From contig DASYKE010000182.1 of NCBI GenBank assembly GCA_035995725.1, forward strand, positions 1 through 41,782: 41,782 nucleotides of DNA, given 5' to 3'. The notes below the pieces were generated by a model that had not been told where the DNA came from, did not search any database, and saw nothing but the letters and a program-made list of their open reading frames with translations. The position numbers and the translations under genes are program-made. This document shows positions 1-7,642 of this stretch, one piece after another (the first letter of the stretch is position 1; each line of letters opens with the position of its first letter). This DNA comes from JAQGLW01 sp035995725. GTDB lineage: Bacteria > Pseudomonadota > Gammaproteobacteria > Burkholderiales > Burkholderiaceae_D.

Positions 1-152
1 CCCAGCAGCAGGCCGAGTATCGTTGGAAAATAGCCGGGACCCATGCGTGCGCCGGTACCGAATGTGTATTGTGTGCCGAAGCCCGCGAAGAATAATCCGA
101 ACGCGACGAACATCACGCCGGCCCAGAAATCCTTCTGGTTCCTGATTCTCAT
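1..152 (-). CDS. tctB: Tripartite tricarboxylate transporter TctB family protein (3' part missing)
   Basis: Small membrane subunit of a TctCBA-type secondary uptake system for carboxylic acids. Only the first 50 residues are in the window; the gene runs off the left edge. The translation starts MRIRNQKDFWAGVMFVAFG, then a hydrophobic helix, then FGTGARMGPGYFPTILG. The ARMGPGYFP block after the first helix is typical of TctB. A GGAGA Shine-Dalgarno lies about 8 bases before the ATG. The partner genes tctA and tctC are not visible: tctA would lie outside to the left, and nothing like tctC lies upstream. The substrate cannot be told from this fragment. Family assignment is good; the completeness of the system is unknown. 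Confidence 0.8.
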   Translation of the reverse strand, partial: MRIRNQKDFWAGVMFVAFGLFFAGFGTQYTFGTGARMGPGYFPTILGLLL

Positions 153-278
153 ATTGAATGTCTCCAAAGTTCTGCAGTGATTGATGGTGGTTGGTGCGCA
201 GCGGTTCATTGCACCTGCCCAACGCCGGATGTCCAAACGCAGATAAGCGAGGCCGACGTTATGTCGTGGAACATGCTA

Positions 279-308
279 ATCGGGGCACCGGTTGTCCGGC
301 GCCCCGAT
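279..308. terminator. GC-rich hairpin in the gap between tctB and the toxin-antitoxin pair
   Basis: The arms ATCGGGGC and GCCCCGAT are perfect complements around a 14-base loop. On the plus strand they are followed by CTGTTTT, so the structure resembles an intrinsic terminator reading rightwards, although no plus-strand gene ends before it in the window. On the minus strand it would lie in the tctB leader. The rest of 153-622 is AT-rich; I see no gene in it. Confidence 0.35.
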
Positions 309-574
309 CTGTTTTCCCCCAATATTATCGCATAACAGAAAATTACTTTGCTGGAAAATAGATACCTAAAGCGTATCCAAAGCGTCATATTCATGCATAC
401 GTGCCGGCAGATCTTACCTTGAAGGCTTCGTATATTTACAAAAATCGGCAATTCCGATCTGGAGAGCGCGCTTTGCTCAAGTCACGAATGCCGTTCATTA
501 AAGCGCAACAGGATCGCAAGCCCAGAAAGCGTGGTAATGCCCCAGTCGTCTGCCGGTCTTGCGCAGCCACAAAT

Positions 575-605
575 TTGTTTTCTACTGAAATTTTTATAGT
601 ATAAT
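575..605 (+). promoter_or_regulatory. Possible promoter of the toxin-antitoxin pair
   Basis: A consensus -10 box TATAAT (600-605) lies 17 bases before the antitoxin ATG. TTGTTT at 575-580 is the best -35 candidate, but the spacing is 19 bases. The placement directly before an autoregulated operon is sensible, but the -35 is weak. Confidence 0.4.
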
Positions 606-628
606 TTTTCCATGGATAGGAGATGACT

Positions 629-1021
629 GTGAAAACCAGGAAGATTCCCGCCACCGATCCATCTAACGATCCTCATGCAGCCGGCGTCATGACCAAGGCA
701 TTGCTCAATGCGACCGGGATACTCGGCATGCGGCAAAGTCTGGTCGCCCGCATTTTAGGTGTGAGTGCGGCCACGGTGTCGCGTCTATCGGCAGGCACTT
801 ACCATCTTGATCCGGGCCGAAACAAGGAATGGGAATTCGCGGTCCTGGTGATACGCCTTTTCCGCTCGCTCGAATCCATTGTAGGCTCCGGCGAACATGC
901 CCGCAAATGGCTGGCCGGATATAACCTTGCGTTGTCGGGCAAGCCGATCGAATTGATTGAATCCACCGAAGGACTGGTTCGCGTCATTCATTACCTCGAC
1001 GCTCACCGTGGCCGCATTTAA
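629..1021 (+). CDS. Xre/MbcA/ParS-type antitoxin with DUF2384 toxin-binding domain
   Basis: Predicted antitoxin that binds and neutralises the RES toxin encoded next and represses the shared promoter. The N-terminal half carries a Xre-like helix-turn-helix (MRQSLVARILGVSAATVSRL). The C-terminal half matches the MbcA/ParS toxin-binding pattern: a Trp-containing helix, LVIRLFRSLESIVG, then the WLAGYNLALSGKPIELI and GLVRVIHYLDAHRG blocks that end such antitoxins. About 130 residues is a normal length. The start is uncertain: ATG at 623 directly abuts the AGGAG Shine-Dalgarno, whereas GTG at 629 has ideal spacing, so I use 629. The downstream toxin gene overlaps its 3' end, which favours coupled translation. 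Confidence 0.82.
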   Translation: MKTRKIPATDPSNDPHAAGVMTKALLNATGILGMRQSLVARILGVSAATVSRLSAGTYHLDPGRNKEWEFAVLVIRLFRSLESIVGSGEHARKWLAGYNLALSGKPIELIESTEGLVRVIHYLDAHRGRI

Positions 1022-1709
1022 TACCAGGCCGGTTGCGCTGGATCTGTGGCGCGCCGTCGAAGCCCAGCACCATGCATCAACCATGGTATTGGTGGATACG
1101 CTCGACGAGCAGGCGCTGCTGGAACGGATACTGGACCATTCCAAGCCGGCGATCGACATGGAACTGGCCGGTCTGCACTGGCTGCTTTTTACGCCGTTCC
1201 GCTATCCTCCACTGCCTAACGGATCGCGGTTTCGCAGCCCGGCCGACCCCGGCGTGTTCTACGGCGCCGACGAGCGCAGGACCGCTTGCGCGGAACTCGG
1301 TTATTGGCGCTGGCGCTTCCTGCAGGACAGCCCGGTGCTGGAATCGATCGCTCCGATGCAGCAGACGCTGTTCAGGACGCCGGTCGCAGGTGCATGTCTG
1401 GACCTGCGCCAGCCGCCGCTGGACGCGCGGCACGACGAGTGGGCCGATCCGGAGCGTTACGACGCTTGCCAGGAGCTCGCGAGAACCGCCCGTGAACAGC
1501 GCATTGCGATCCTGCGCTACCAATCGGTACGAGATTCCGCCAAAGGCGGATGTGCAGCGTTGCTTGCTCCCGGCGCCTTTGCACGGCGCGAGCCGACGGA
1601 GAGCCAGACCTGGAAGCTGGCTGTCTTCAAGCAGCATGTCTTCTGGAAACGTGACTCGATCTTTCAGAACGAATCGTTTGAATTCGAGGCTGCGCGCTGG
1701 AAGCGGTAG
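1008..1709 (+). CDS. RES-domain toxin (NAD+-degrading family)
   Basis: Toxin of a Xre-RES toxin-antitoxin pair. Characterised RES toxins deplete cellular NAD+ by phosphorolysis or hydrolysis. The RES core is seen in RFRSPADPGVFYGADERRTA followed by AELGYWRWRFL: the conserved Arg, the Tyr of VFYGA and the Glu of AE are all present. The reading frame is open further upstream to a TTG at 957, but GTG at 1008 overlaps the antitoxin by only 14 bases and gives 233 residues, a usual size. No good Shine-Dalgarno precedes either start, as expected for a translationally coupled gene. The following 300 bases (1710-2015) hold no gene that I can recognise. Confidence 0.82.
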   Translation: MAAFNTRPVALDLWRAVEAQHHASTMVLVDTLDEQALLERILDHSKPAIDMELAGLHWLLFTPFRYPPLPNGSRFRSPADPGVFYGADERRTACAELGYWRWRFLQDSPVLESIAPMQQTLFRTPVAGACLDLRQPPLDARHDEWADPERYDACQELARTAREQRIAILRYQSVRDSAKGGCAALLAPGAFARREPTESQTWKLAVFKQHVFWKRDSIFQNESFEFEAARWKR

Positions 1710-2015
1710 CCTGTGCAGGACCCATGAAAGACCTGTCTCCCCGATTATCCGCCGACATGCATGACGTCACGCAGACCCCGTAACGCCACGCTGTCGCAAA
1801 TCCGACAGCAGCAATGCGACTGCTGGGGTGCGGACCTAGTCACCGGTGCGCGCTATTGCCGCAAAGGAATCGTCATTCAGGCAGAAAATTGCAGGTATTT
1901 ATTGTTTTAGATCAAATTACGGAAAGATGGCAGGAAATTATTTGCGAACAGGCATGTCCCTCCATCAGAACAAGAAAATTTTCCCAACCAATTATTTATT
2001 GAAAGTGAGATGTCG

Positions 2016-2327
2016 ATGACGACCCAGCCCCTATTTACGCAGGAATCATACAACCCCAACAATTTACTGGACGTCCTCATTAGAAAGCTGAACCTCAAGA
2101 ACGACGCTGCCTTGTCTCGTGCACTCGAAGTCGCACCGCCGGTAATCAGCAAAATCCGTCACCGGCGCTTGCCGGTTGGCGCATCGCTGCTGATCCGGAT
2201 GCACGAAGTCAGCACGATGAGCGTGCGTGAGTTGCGCGACTTGATGGGCGACCGCAGAACGAAGTACCGCTTAAGCGATGCGCAAGGAAAGCCGAAGTCC
2301 ACTGAAAGCGCGCAAACAATGAATTGA
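2016..2327 (+). CDS. Small Cro/CI-like HTH protein, function unknown
   Basis: 103-residue protein with one putative helix-turn-helix at about residues 20-55 (DVLIRKLNLKNDAALSRAL, then VAPPVISKIRHRRLPVGASL), followed by a conserved-looking VRELRDLMGDRR segment and a polar tail. This architecture recurs in small DNA-binding proteins of Burkholderiales, but no role is established that I know of. The first in-frame ATG (2010) lies one base after the GTGAG Shine-Dalgarno; ATG at 2016 has proper spacing, so I chose it. It stands alone, neither overlapping nor clearly cotranscribed with the glycosidase 290 bases downstream. The gap 2328-2621 shows no gene. Confidence 0.6.
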   Translation: MTTQPLFTQESYNPNNLLDVLIRKLNLKNDAALSRALEVAPPVISKIRHRRLPVGASLLIRMHEVSTMSVRELRDLMGDRRTKYRLSDAQGKPKSTESAQTMN

Positions 2328-2621
2328 CAGCAACCCATGCCGGTCGTATGGATTGACTCTACGCCGCAGACGGCTGAAAGAATCCATTGCTGAAATTCAT
2401 TGTGAAACGGGATCCGTCTGCTTATAAAAGCTAGCGGATTGTTCCAGTATGCGCGTTGTAAGCAAGATGACGATAACCGCTGGCAGCTTGGCGGCAGCGG
2501 AAAGTATTTGCATTGAGCGTTAAAAAAGACATGTGCATCTGAGATTCTTCAAAGCAAAATCCGAAGCGGTTGAAGCGTCATTATCGGCTCCGGTTCCGAT
2601 TCGCTACTCAAAGAGGAGGAA

Positions 2622-3926
2622 ATGCTACCCGGATTTATTTTTGCCACCGGCATTGAAAACAGCAATCCCACCATCAACGGCGGGAGGGCGCGGATAGACG
2701 AATTCGAGAAGTGCGGACACTATCGATACTGGCGCACCGATTTCGATCTGGTACAGGAAATGGGAATTTCCGTACTGCGCTACGGCCCTCCATTGCATCA
2801 TACATTCCTGGGCGCCGACTATTACGACTGGTCATTTGCCGACGAAACATTCAATGATCTTCGTCGGCGCGATCTGGTATCGATCGTGGATCTGTGTCAT
2901 TTCGGCGTGCCCGACTGGCTCGGCAATTTTCAAAACCCCGATTTCCCGCAATTGTTCGCCGATTATGCGCGAGCCTTTGCCGAGCGTTTTCCATGGATAC
3001 AGCTCTACACGCCGGTAAATGAAATATATATCTGCGCATTGTTCTCGGCCCGATACGGCTGGTGGAATGAACAGCTCACCACCGTTCCGGCATTCGTGAC
3101 CGCATTGAAACACCTGGTCAAGGCCAATGTGCTGGCAATGCGGGCGATTCTGGACGTCCGTCCCGACGCAGTGTTTATCCAGAGCGAATCGTCGGAATAT
3201 TTTCATGCCGAAAATCCGAAGGCGATCGGCCCGGCCGAAATGAAGAATGCCAGAAGATTCCTGTCGCTCGATTTGAATTACGGCCGTCGCGTGGATTCCG
3301 AGATGTATGAATATCTTATGGACAACGGCATGACGCGCGACGAGTATCATTTTTTCATGAAAAACAATCTCAAGCGTTACTGCATCATGGGCAATGATTA
3401 CTACTGCACCAACGAGCACCTGGTATCGGACGACGGTGCTACCCGCGCATCGGGCGAAATCTTCGGCTACGCAGTCATCACGCATCAGTATTACGACAGA
3501 TATCGCTTGCCGGTGATGCATACCGAAACCAACCTGTGCCAGGGTCCGAACGGCGACGAAGCCGTCAAGTGGCTAAGGAAACAATGGGCCAATGTACTGC
3601 GTGTACGCAACGACGGTGTGCCGGTTCTCGGCTTCACCTGGTATTCGTTGACCGACCAGGTGGACTGGGATACCACGCTGCGCGAAAACAATGGCCGGGT
3701 CAATGCGCTCGGGCTATACGATTTGGAGCGCAGGATCCGTCCGGTCGGGGAAGTCTATCGGCAGCTGATCCGGGACTGGCAGCGGGTGCTGCCTACTCAA
3801 AGCGTCTGCCTGCAGGTGCCGATCGAGATGCCCAGCGAGTATGACGACGAGCGGAGCAAACAAAGACGCGACCAGGCGCTACGCACGCGCCGGGCCACGA
3901 CCAGCGCACCAAAAAACGCCGATTGA
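2622..3926 (+). CDS. Glycoside hydrolase family 1-like protein (atypical beta-glucosidase relative)
   Basis: 434-residue cytoplasmic protein without a signal peptide, with a GH1-type (beta/alpha)8 barrel. The strand-4 motif TPVNEIYI carries the probable acid/base Glu (classical GH1: TxNEP), and MHTETN near residue 305 carries the probable nucleophile (classical: ITENG). WYSLTDQVDW near residue 350 corresponds to the aglycone-side Trp segment. Both catalytic motifs depart from the classical sequence, and the protein is shorter than most GH1 enzymes (about 450-480), so the substrate is open. The C-terminal 40 residues are charged and probably disordered. A strong Shine-Dalgarno (AGAGGAGGAA) sets the start. 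No sugar transporter or PTS gene is nearby, so it appears as an orphan accessory gene. Confidence 0.72.
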   Translation: MLPGFIFATGIENSNPTINGGRARIDEFEKCGHYRYWRTDFDLVQEMGISVLRYGPPLHHTFLGADYYDWSFADETFNDLRRRDLVSIVDLCHFGVPDWLGNFQNPDFPQLFADYARAFAERFPWIQLYTPVNEIYICALFSARYGWWNEQLTTVPAFVTALKHLVKANVLAMRAILDVRPDAVFIQSESSEYFHAENPKAIGPAEMKNARRFLSLDLNYGRRVDSEMYEYLMDNGMTRDEYHFFMKNNLKRYCIMGNDYYCTNEHLVSDDGATRASGEIFGYAVITHQYYDRYRLPVMHTETNLCQGPNGDEAVKWLRKQWANVLRVRNDGVPVLGFTWYSLTDQVDWDTTLRENNGRVNALGLYDLERRIRPVGEVYRQLIRDWQRVLPTQSVCLQVPIEMPSEYDDERSKQRRDQALRTRRATTSAPKNAD

Positions 3927-3941
3927 CAAAAAATTGCTACC

Positions 3942-3970
3942 GCAAACCGGATGATGCCGCCGGTTTTTGC
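3942..3970 (+). terminator. Rho-independent terminator after the GH1 gene
   Basis: Inverted repeat AAACCGG ... CCGGTTT with a 9-base loop, the right arm running into a short T-run, 15 bases after the stop codon. Confidence 0.6.
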
Positions 3971-4596
3971 GATGCTGCTTTCATGGGGTGATTCTGCGCC
4001 GGACGAGGGTACCCGTCATGGCGCTTGATGGTCGTTGTGCCCTGGCACGGCGGTGTAATATTACTTCCAAAAAGGTCGCAGTAATCCCTTGAAAGCCAGT
4101 AAGGCAGCCGCATATCAGTAGTTGTAGACAACAAGCGCCGGTTCGCAGAATTTCCAGGAAATTCCAGAAGGAAACGGCATCCATGAATCCTTCCCGAGAT
4201 CGCACGCAAACAGGACAGCATGTGATTTGCGGTTGTCTATACTACCATTTTGGTAGTATAATTAGTTATTAAAATTCTGCTGTTCGCACGCTTGCGTATT
4301 CTGCTAAAAAGAGTGAAAACCGCCTTATCTTAATGTTGATTTATCTTGCAGCAAGCGTCCTGATCTTTTCCGTGTCGATGCAAATTGAGTGCTGATGCCA
4401 AGCTCGGATGGATTGCAGTCGGAATAGCGGGCTTATCCGGGAATGGTTCGTGCGCATGCTTTCCCAAGCAGCAAAGTGCGTAGTTGCATGATGTGGCGGA
4501 ACGTCTGTCAGTGCATTTGTAGTTCGGTGCGGTCCGATCGAAGAATAAGCTGCCGGGACAGAACATCTTGGCACGGCGTAAGCCGGCGTCGTCCGG
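3971..4596. other. AT-rich stretch without a recognised gene
   Basis: About 625 bases between the GH1 terminator and the end of the minus-strand regulator. Short open frames exist on both strands but none resembles a protein that I know. The stretch contains the strong promoter/operator at 4233-4262 and, downstream of it, a 20-codon frame for a hydrophobic peptide (4333-4395) without a good Shine-Dalgarno. A GC hairpin at 4581-4598 (AGCCGG/CCGGCT) overlaps the stop codon of the regulator. Base composition is visibly more AT-rich than in the flanking catabolic genes, consistent with acquired DNA. Confidence 0.55.
4233..4262 (+). promoter_or_regulatory. Promoter with a 23-base palindromic operator between -35 and -10 (copy 1)
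   Basis: Perfect inverted repeat at 4238-4260: arms TATACTACCA and TGGTAGTATA around TTT. On the plus strand it fills the spacer of a promoter with -35 TTGTCT (4233-4238), an 18-base spacer and a perfect -10 TATAAT (4257-4262). On the minus strand the same palindrome fills a weaker promoter (-10 TATAGA, 4241-4236). Occupancy by a repressor would block both. Its closest relative is the operator at 6025-6045 before the recombination genes. The binding protein is unknown. Confidence 0.65.
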
Positions 4597-5007
4597 CTAT
4601 AAACGTAGATTAATAGTCGCCGTCGTTTCGGTGGCTGGAATATGAAGTCTCTGGCGCAATAATTCGATCATCATTTCACGCGCTTCAATGGGTTGCGCAC
4701 GGAACAGAGTCAATGCCGTTTCGACAAATAATTTTTCTTTATCGTCGATTACCATGTTTAAGGTATCGTGTTCCCGGTCCATCCAGCCATGCGGCAATTT
4801 CAGCCGCGCTTCGATAGCGCGTGCAATGATGTTTCCGATGTTTTTCCGATTGCATTTGATATGGCTGAGGTATCGATCGGACAAATCCAGCCGTTGCGCG
4901 AATAACTTGAGCATTCCCCGTTGCGGTTCGTTCGGATGGCGGTCAACGAAATCATCGAATAATCTCTTGAAATTTTTATATCTAATTTGAGAACTATTCA
5001 TTGTCAT
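4597..5007 (-). CDS. Small HTH regulator, phage-repressor-like N-terminus
   Basis: 136-residue protein with a helix-turn-helix-like region at about residues 31-66 (GMLKLFAQRLDLSDRYLSHI followed by KCNRKNIGNIIARAIE and RLKLPHGWMD). This order, ending in a PHGWMD-type motif, resembles CI/Cro-type regulators common in Burkholderiales genomes and prophages. The C-terminal part is helical with no protease or ligand domain, so it is not a LexA/CI self-cleaving repressor. The start at 5007 is chosen because GGAG lies 8 bases upstream; the frame stays open further upstream without an RBS. It is divergent from the phage-type gene at 5353, which makes it the first candidate for the protein that binds the ACTACC/GGTAGT palindromes. 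That link is inference only. Confidence 0.65.
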   Translation of the reverse strand: MTMNSSQIRYKNFKRLFDDFVDRHPNEPQRGMLKLFAQRLDLSDRYLSHIKCNRKNIGNIIARAIEARLKLPHGWMDREHDTLNMVIDDKEKLFVETALTLFRAQPIEAREMMIELLRQRLHIPATETTATINLRL

Positions 5008-5185
5008 ATCGAATGCTCCATTTATTGTTGTAGCCGCGCTGCCTGCTTCAGTCCGATAACGCCGAATTATCCGCATACCGGAATTGAGCATTGCCAGATA
5101 CACGAAGGCAAATCGAGTGTTGCATCAAGCGATGCTTTCGGATGTCGAATAGTTTAACCCAGCATTGCGACTTCATGTTGAGTTT

Positions 5186-5208
5186 ATGCAACCAAAATAG
5201 GAGTATTT
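5186..5208 (+). promoter_or_regulatory. Degenerate third copy of the operator, possible
   Basis: In the 345-base gap between the divergent regulator and the phage-type gene, AACCAAAATAGGAGTATT resembles the core ACTACCAAAACGGTAGTATT of the other two sites, with one inserted base and several mismatches. No convincing promoter boxes frame it. The rest of 5008-5352 shows no gene. Confidence 0.25.
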
Positions 5209-5352
5209 TTTATTCTGTTGTGTTTAGGCAAAATTTTGATTCCTGCCTGAAATGACTTATCGGCGGCTGATTGATTTTATTTGAATTGATGCACATTCCG
5301 GGTCAGCCCGATTCCGGCAATTGAGCGCATGAGCTTTATGAAAAGGATGAAA

Positions 5353-5988
5353 ATGCGTTACCCGCAACCGACCAACCCGGATGCATTTGGCCCCGCTTCT
5401 CCGCACCGCGCAACGCCTGGACGCGCCCTTGTGGAGGCAATTACGCTGACGGCCGAAGTATGCGGGCTTGCGCTGTCACCGGCAGCCGCGGAAATGCTGG
5501 CGCGCGATCTGGCCGATTTCAACGAGGCTGCGGTCCTTGCTGCATTGACGCGCTGTCGCATGGAATTGCAAGGTCCGCTAAAAATATCCGATATTCTCGA
5601 GCGCCTTGAGGACGGCCGTCCCGACGTTGATGAAGCATGGGCGATGATGCCGAAAACCGAACTGGCCTCGGTGGTCTGGACCGATGAAATGGCGCAGGCC
5701 TGGGGCGCTGCATTCCCGCTGTTAAGTGCCGGCGACCTGGCCGGCGCACGCACGGCATTCAGGGAAGTCTATGTAAAAGCAGTGCTGCTTGCGCGCGCCA
5801 AACGTGAACCGGCGCACTGGGTGCCGTCGCTCGGCAGCGACGTTGCCAGCCGCAAAAGCGTGTTGCTCGACGCGGTGCAAAAGCAGCGGTTGTCGGCAGC
5901 TCATGCCGCGGAACTGATGCCTTCCGAAGCGACGGGTCCTTGCATGCAAGGCATCGGCGCGCAGATAAAGCTCAAGAATTTACACTGA
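5353..5988 (+). CDS. Phage-type hypothetical protein
   Basis: 211-residue soluble protein of unknown function and first gene of the recombination module. No catalytic motif is visible. It is mainly helical: LVEAITLTAEVCGLALSPA, then an AEMLARDLADFNEAAVLAAL helix pair, then ISDILERLEDGRPDVDEAWA and a WTDEMAQAWGAAFPLL helix, and a C-terminal helix of the LLDAVQKQRLSAAHAAEL type. I recall proteins with the ERLEDGRP...DEAWAMMP...VVWTDEM pattern from Burkholderiales prophage replication regions, but not their role. ATGs at 5329 and 5338 are in frame; ATG at 5353 is preferred because AAAAGGA lies just before it. The next gene has its own promoter. Confidence 0.65.
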   Translation: MRYPQPTNPDAFGPASPHRATPGRALVEAITLTAEVCGLALSPAAAEMLARDLADFNEAAVLAALTRCRMELQGPLKISDILERLEDGRPDVDEAWAMMPKTELASVVWTDEMAQAWGAAFPLLSAGDLAGARTAFREVYVKAVLLARAKREPAHWVPSLGSDVASRKSVLLDAVQKQRLSAAHAAELMPSEATGPCMQGIGAQIKLKNLH

Positions 5989-6019
5989 AGAATGGAGATT
6001 CGGCGGCACCGCTCACATG

Positions 6020-6048
6020 TTGTTATACTACCAAAACGGTAGTATTTA
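6020..6048 (+). promoter_or_regulatory. Promoter with a 21-base palindromic operator (copy 2), drives the recombination genes
   Basis: -35 TTGTTA (6020-6025), exactly 17 bases, then -10 TATTTA (6043-6048). The palindrome at 6025-6045 has arms ATACTACC and GGTAGTAT around AAAAC and fills the spacer, the classical position for a repressor that excludes RNA polymerase. It shares both arms and almost all of the centre with copy 1 at 4238-4260 (read on the minus strand). The ATPase gene starts 140 bases downstream, leaving a rather long leader. Confidence 0.65.
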
Positions 6049-6187
6049 ATGATGGGCATTGCCGCCTCATTCAGGTCATCCAATGGAAAATCAGGCTGAT
6101 TTAGACGACGGCGGTTTGCAGTGGTATGCGCAAAGCGGCTGCCTGGAACAGATTCAACACGACGATGCAGAAAGGAAGAAAGTCATC

Positions 6188-7117
6188 ATGGGTGCATTTG
6201 AAATTCACAAAGCCACCAAGCGCCGCGCAAAACTGCGGCTAGGCATGTCCGGCCCGGCCGGAAGCGGTAAAACATATTCCGCATTGCTGATCGCCAGCGG
6301 TTTGGGCGGGCCCATCGGCATGATCGATACCGAACACGGCAGCGGCGATTTGTATGCCGATCTGCTGCCCGACGGCTACGACGTGCTGCCGCTTGCGCCG
6401 CCGTTTACTCCGGCGCGCTACATAGAAGCAATCCATGCGCTTGAAGAGGCGGGCGTATCGACCATCATCGTCGATAGCTTGACGCACGCATGGAGCGGCG
6501 AAGGCGGTTCGCTGGACCGGCAAGGCAAGATCGCCGACAAATCGGGCAATAGCTGGCAGGCATGGCGGCAGGTCACACCGGAGCACAACGCGCTGGTCGA
6601 GGCGTTGTTGCAGAGCCCGTGCCATATCATTGCAAGCATGCGCGCCAAAACCGAATACGTGCAGGAAAAGGACGAGCGTACCGGCAAGCAGATAGTGCGC
6701 AAAATAGGTCTGGCGCCAATCATGCGTGACGGCATCGAGTACGAATTCACGACATTTCTGGAACTCGACGTGCAGCACATGGCATTCGTCGGCAAGGATC
6801 GCACGCGCCTGTTCGACGGCACGATTTTCAAGCCGGATACCTCTACCGGTCAGCAGTTGCTGTCGTGGCTCGATTCCGGCGCGGACGAGATTCGGATCGC
6901 GCGCAATGCGATGCGCGATGAGCAAAAAAACGAATTGATCGCTGCAATCGACCATGCCGGCACGCTGGACGAATTGTTCAATGCCTTCTCCGTTGCGTAT
7001 CGCGCCGCGACGGCATTGCCGGATCCTGCTGCACTGGTTGAATTGACCAAGGTAAAGGACGCCCGCAAGGCAGCGCTCGAAGCGCATAACGATGCAGTGT
7101 TCGGGGTGCGGGCATGA
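6188..7117 (+). CDS. Sak4-like RecA-fold ATPase (AAA_24), phage single-strand annealing/recombination protein
   Basis: 309-residue P-loop ATPase. Walker A GPAGSGKT is at residues 22-29, Walker B-like STIIVDSLTHAW near residues 85-97, and there is a RAKTEYV segment after the core, as in phage AAA_24/Sak4 proteins. Family members bind single-stranded DNA and promote annealing or recombination with a cognate SSB; an SSB is encoded two genes downstream. The C-terminal 70 residues form a helical extension. The frame is open upstream to ATG 6083 and TTG 6059, but ATG 6188 has the strong GAAAGGAAGAAAG ribosome site and gives a family-like N-terminus (MGAFEIHKATKRRAKLRLGM). Its stop overlaps the start of the next gene (ATGA). 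It lies without phage structural or integration genes, so it is probably a domesticated or residual prophage cassette. Confidence 0.82.
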   Translation: MGAFEIHKATKRRAKLRLGMSGPAGSGKTYSALLIASGLGGPIGMIDTEHGSGDLYADLLPDGYDVLPLAPPFTPARYIEAIHALEEAGVSTIIVDSLTHAWSGEGGSLDRQGKIADKSGNSWQAWRQVTPEHNALVEALLQSPCHIIASMRAKTEYVQEKDERTGKQIVRKIGLAPIMRDGIEYEFTTFLELDVQHMAFVGKDRTRLFDGTIFKPDTSTGQQLLSWLDSGADEIRIARNAMRDEQKNELIAAIDHAGTLDELFNAFSVAYRAATALPDPAALVELTKVKDARKAALEAHNDAVFGVRA

Positions 7118-7620
7118 ATCCGGTGTTCGAGGCGTTCGAGCTGGCCGCGCAGTACCGGCAGCTGGCCGAACTGCTGGCCGAACGGCATGACGATGAAAAG
7201 CTGATTGCCGATACGCTCGACAGCATTTCCGGGCCGCTTGACGACCAGCTGGAAAATCTGGCGAAGATGGTGCGCAACATCGAAGCGGCCGATGGCGGCG
7301 TTCAGCAAACCATCTCGACCCTGGAAGAGCGGCACGCCGCATTGCAACGCGCCGCCGAGCGCGGACGCAAGCTGATTCTTGAGGTTATGCAGACAGCGCG
7401 GCGCGACAGGGTAATGACTGCGCTGTTTTCCCTGGCAATCAAAAAAAATCCGCCGCTCGTCGTCATCGACCGCGAAATCGAATTGCCCGCAATGTATATG
7501 ACGCGCCATGAACCACCGCCACCGACGCCGAACAAGAAAGCGATCGCAGCGGCGTTGAAGGACGGCATCGAGGTGCCCGGTGCGCACAGCGAGCAAGGCG
7601 TTCGACTCGAAATCCATTAA
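7114..7620 (+). CDS. Gp157-family phage protein
   Basis: 168-residue protein of the siphovirus Gp157 family. An N-terminal helical/coiled-coil part (LAAQYRQLAELLAERHDDEK, then DTLDSISGPLDDQLENLAKM) is followed by ARRDRVMTALFSLAIKKNPP and a short beta-rich end with ALKDGIEVPGA, the pattern at the C-terminus of these proteins. The family occurs next to phage recombination/SSB genes; its biochemical role is not established, though an accessory or resistance role has been proposed. The ATG overlaps the ATPase stop by four bases and lacks a strong Shine-Dalgarno, so translation is probably coupled. Confidence 0.78.
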   Translation: MNPVFEAFELAAQYRQLAELLAERHDDEKLIADTLDSISGPLDDQLENLAKMVRNIEAADGGVQQTISTLEERHAALQRAAERGRKLILEVMQTARRDRVMTALFSLAIKKNPPLVVIDREIELPAMYMTRHEPPPPTPNKKAIAAALKDGIEVPGAHSEQGVRLEIH

Positions 7621-7642
7621 TTTACAAAGGACACATACTGTT

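Noticed and set aside
206..736. Several overlapping open frames on both strands before the antitoxin gene
   Set aside because: No recognisable motif and no ribosome sites; they overlap one another in an AT-rich leader region.
957..1007. TTG start for the RES toxin giving 17 more residues
   Set aside because: It overlaps deeply with the antitoxin gene, has no Shine-Dalgarno, and the extra residues do not look like a RES N-terminus; GTG 1008 is preferred.
3937..4221. 94-codon minus-strand frame starting just after the minus-strand promoter at the first palindrome
   Set aside because: Composition is unlike a folded protein, with Cys/Arg/Pro scattered and a second overlapping frame of similar length; no Shine-Dalgarno. 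The promoter may be real, but the protein is not supported.
4330..4574. Two overlapping minus-strand frames of 77-78 codons
   Set aside because: They overlap each other in different frames, have no ribosome site and no family resemblance.
4233..6048. Reading the ACTACC/GGTAGT palindromes as LexA boxes (SOS operators)
   Set aside because: They do not match the CTG-N10-CAG box expected in betaproteobacteria or other LexA motifs that I know; control by another repressor is more likely.
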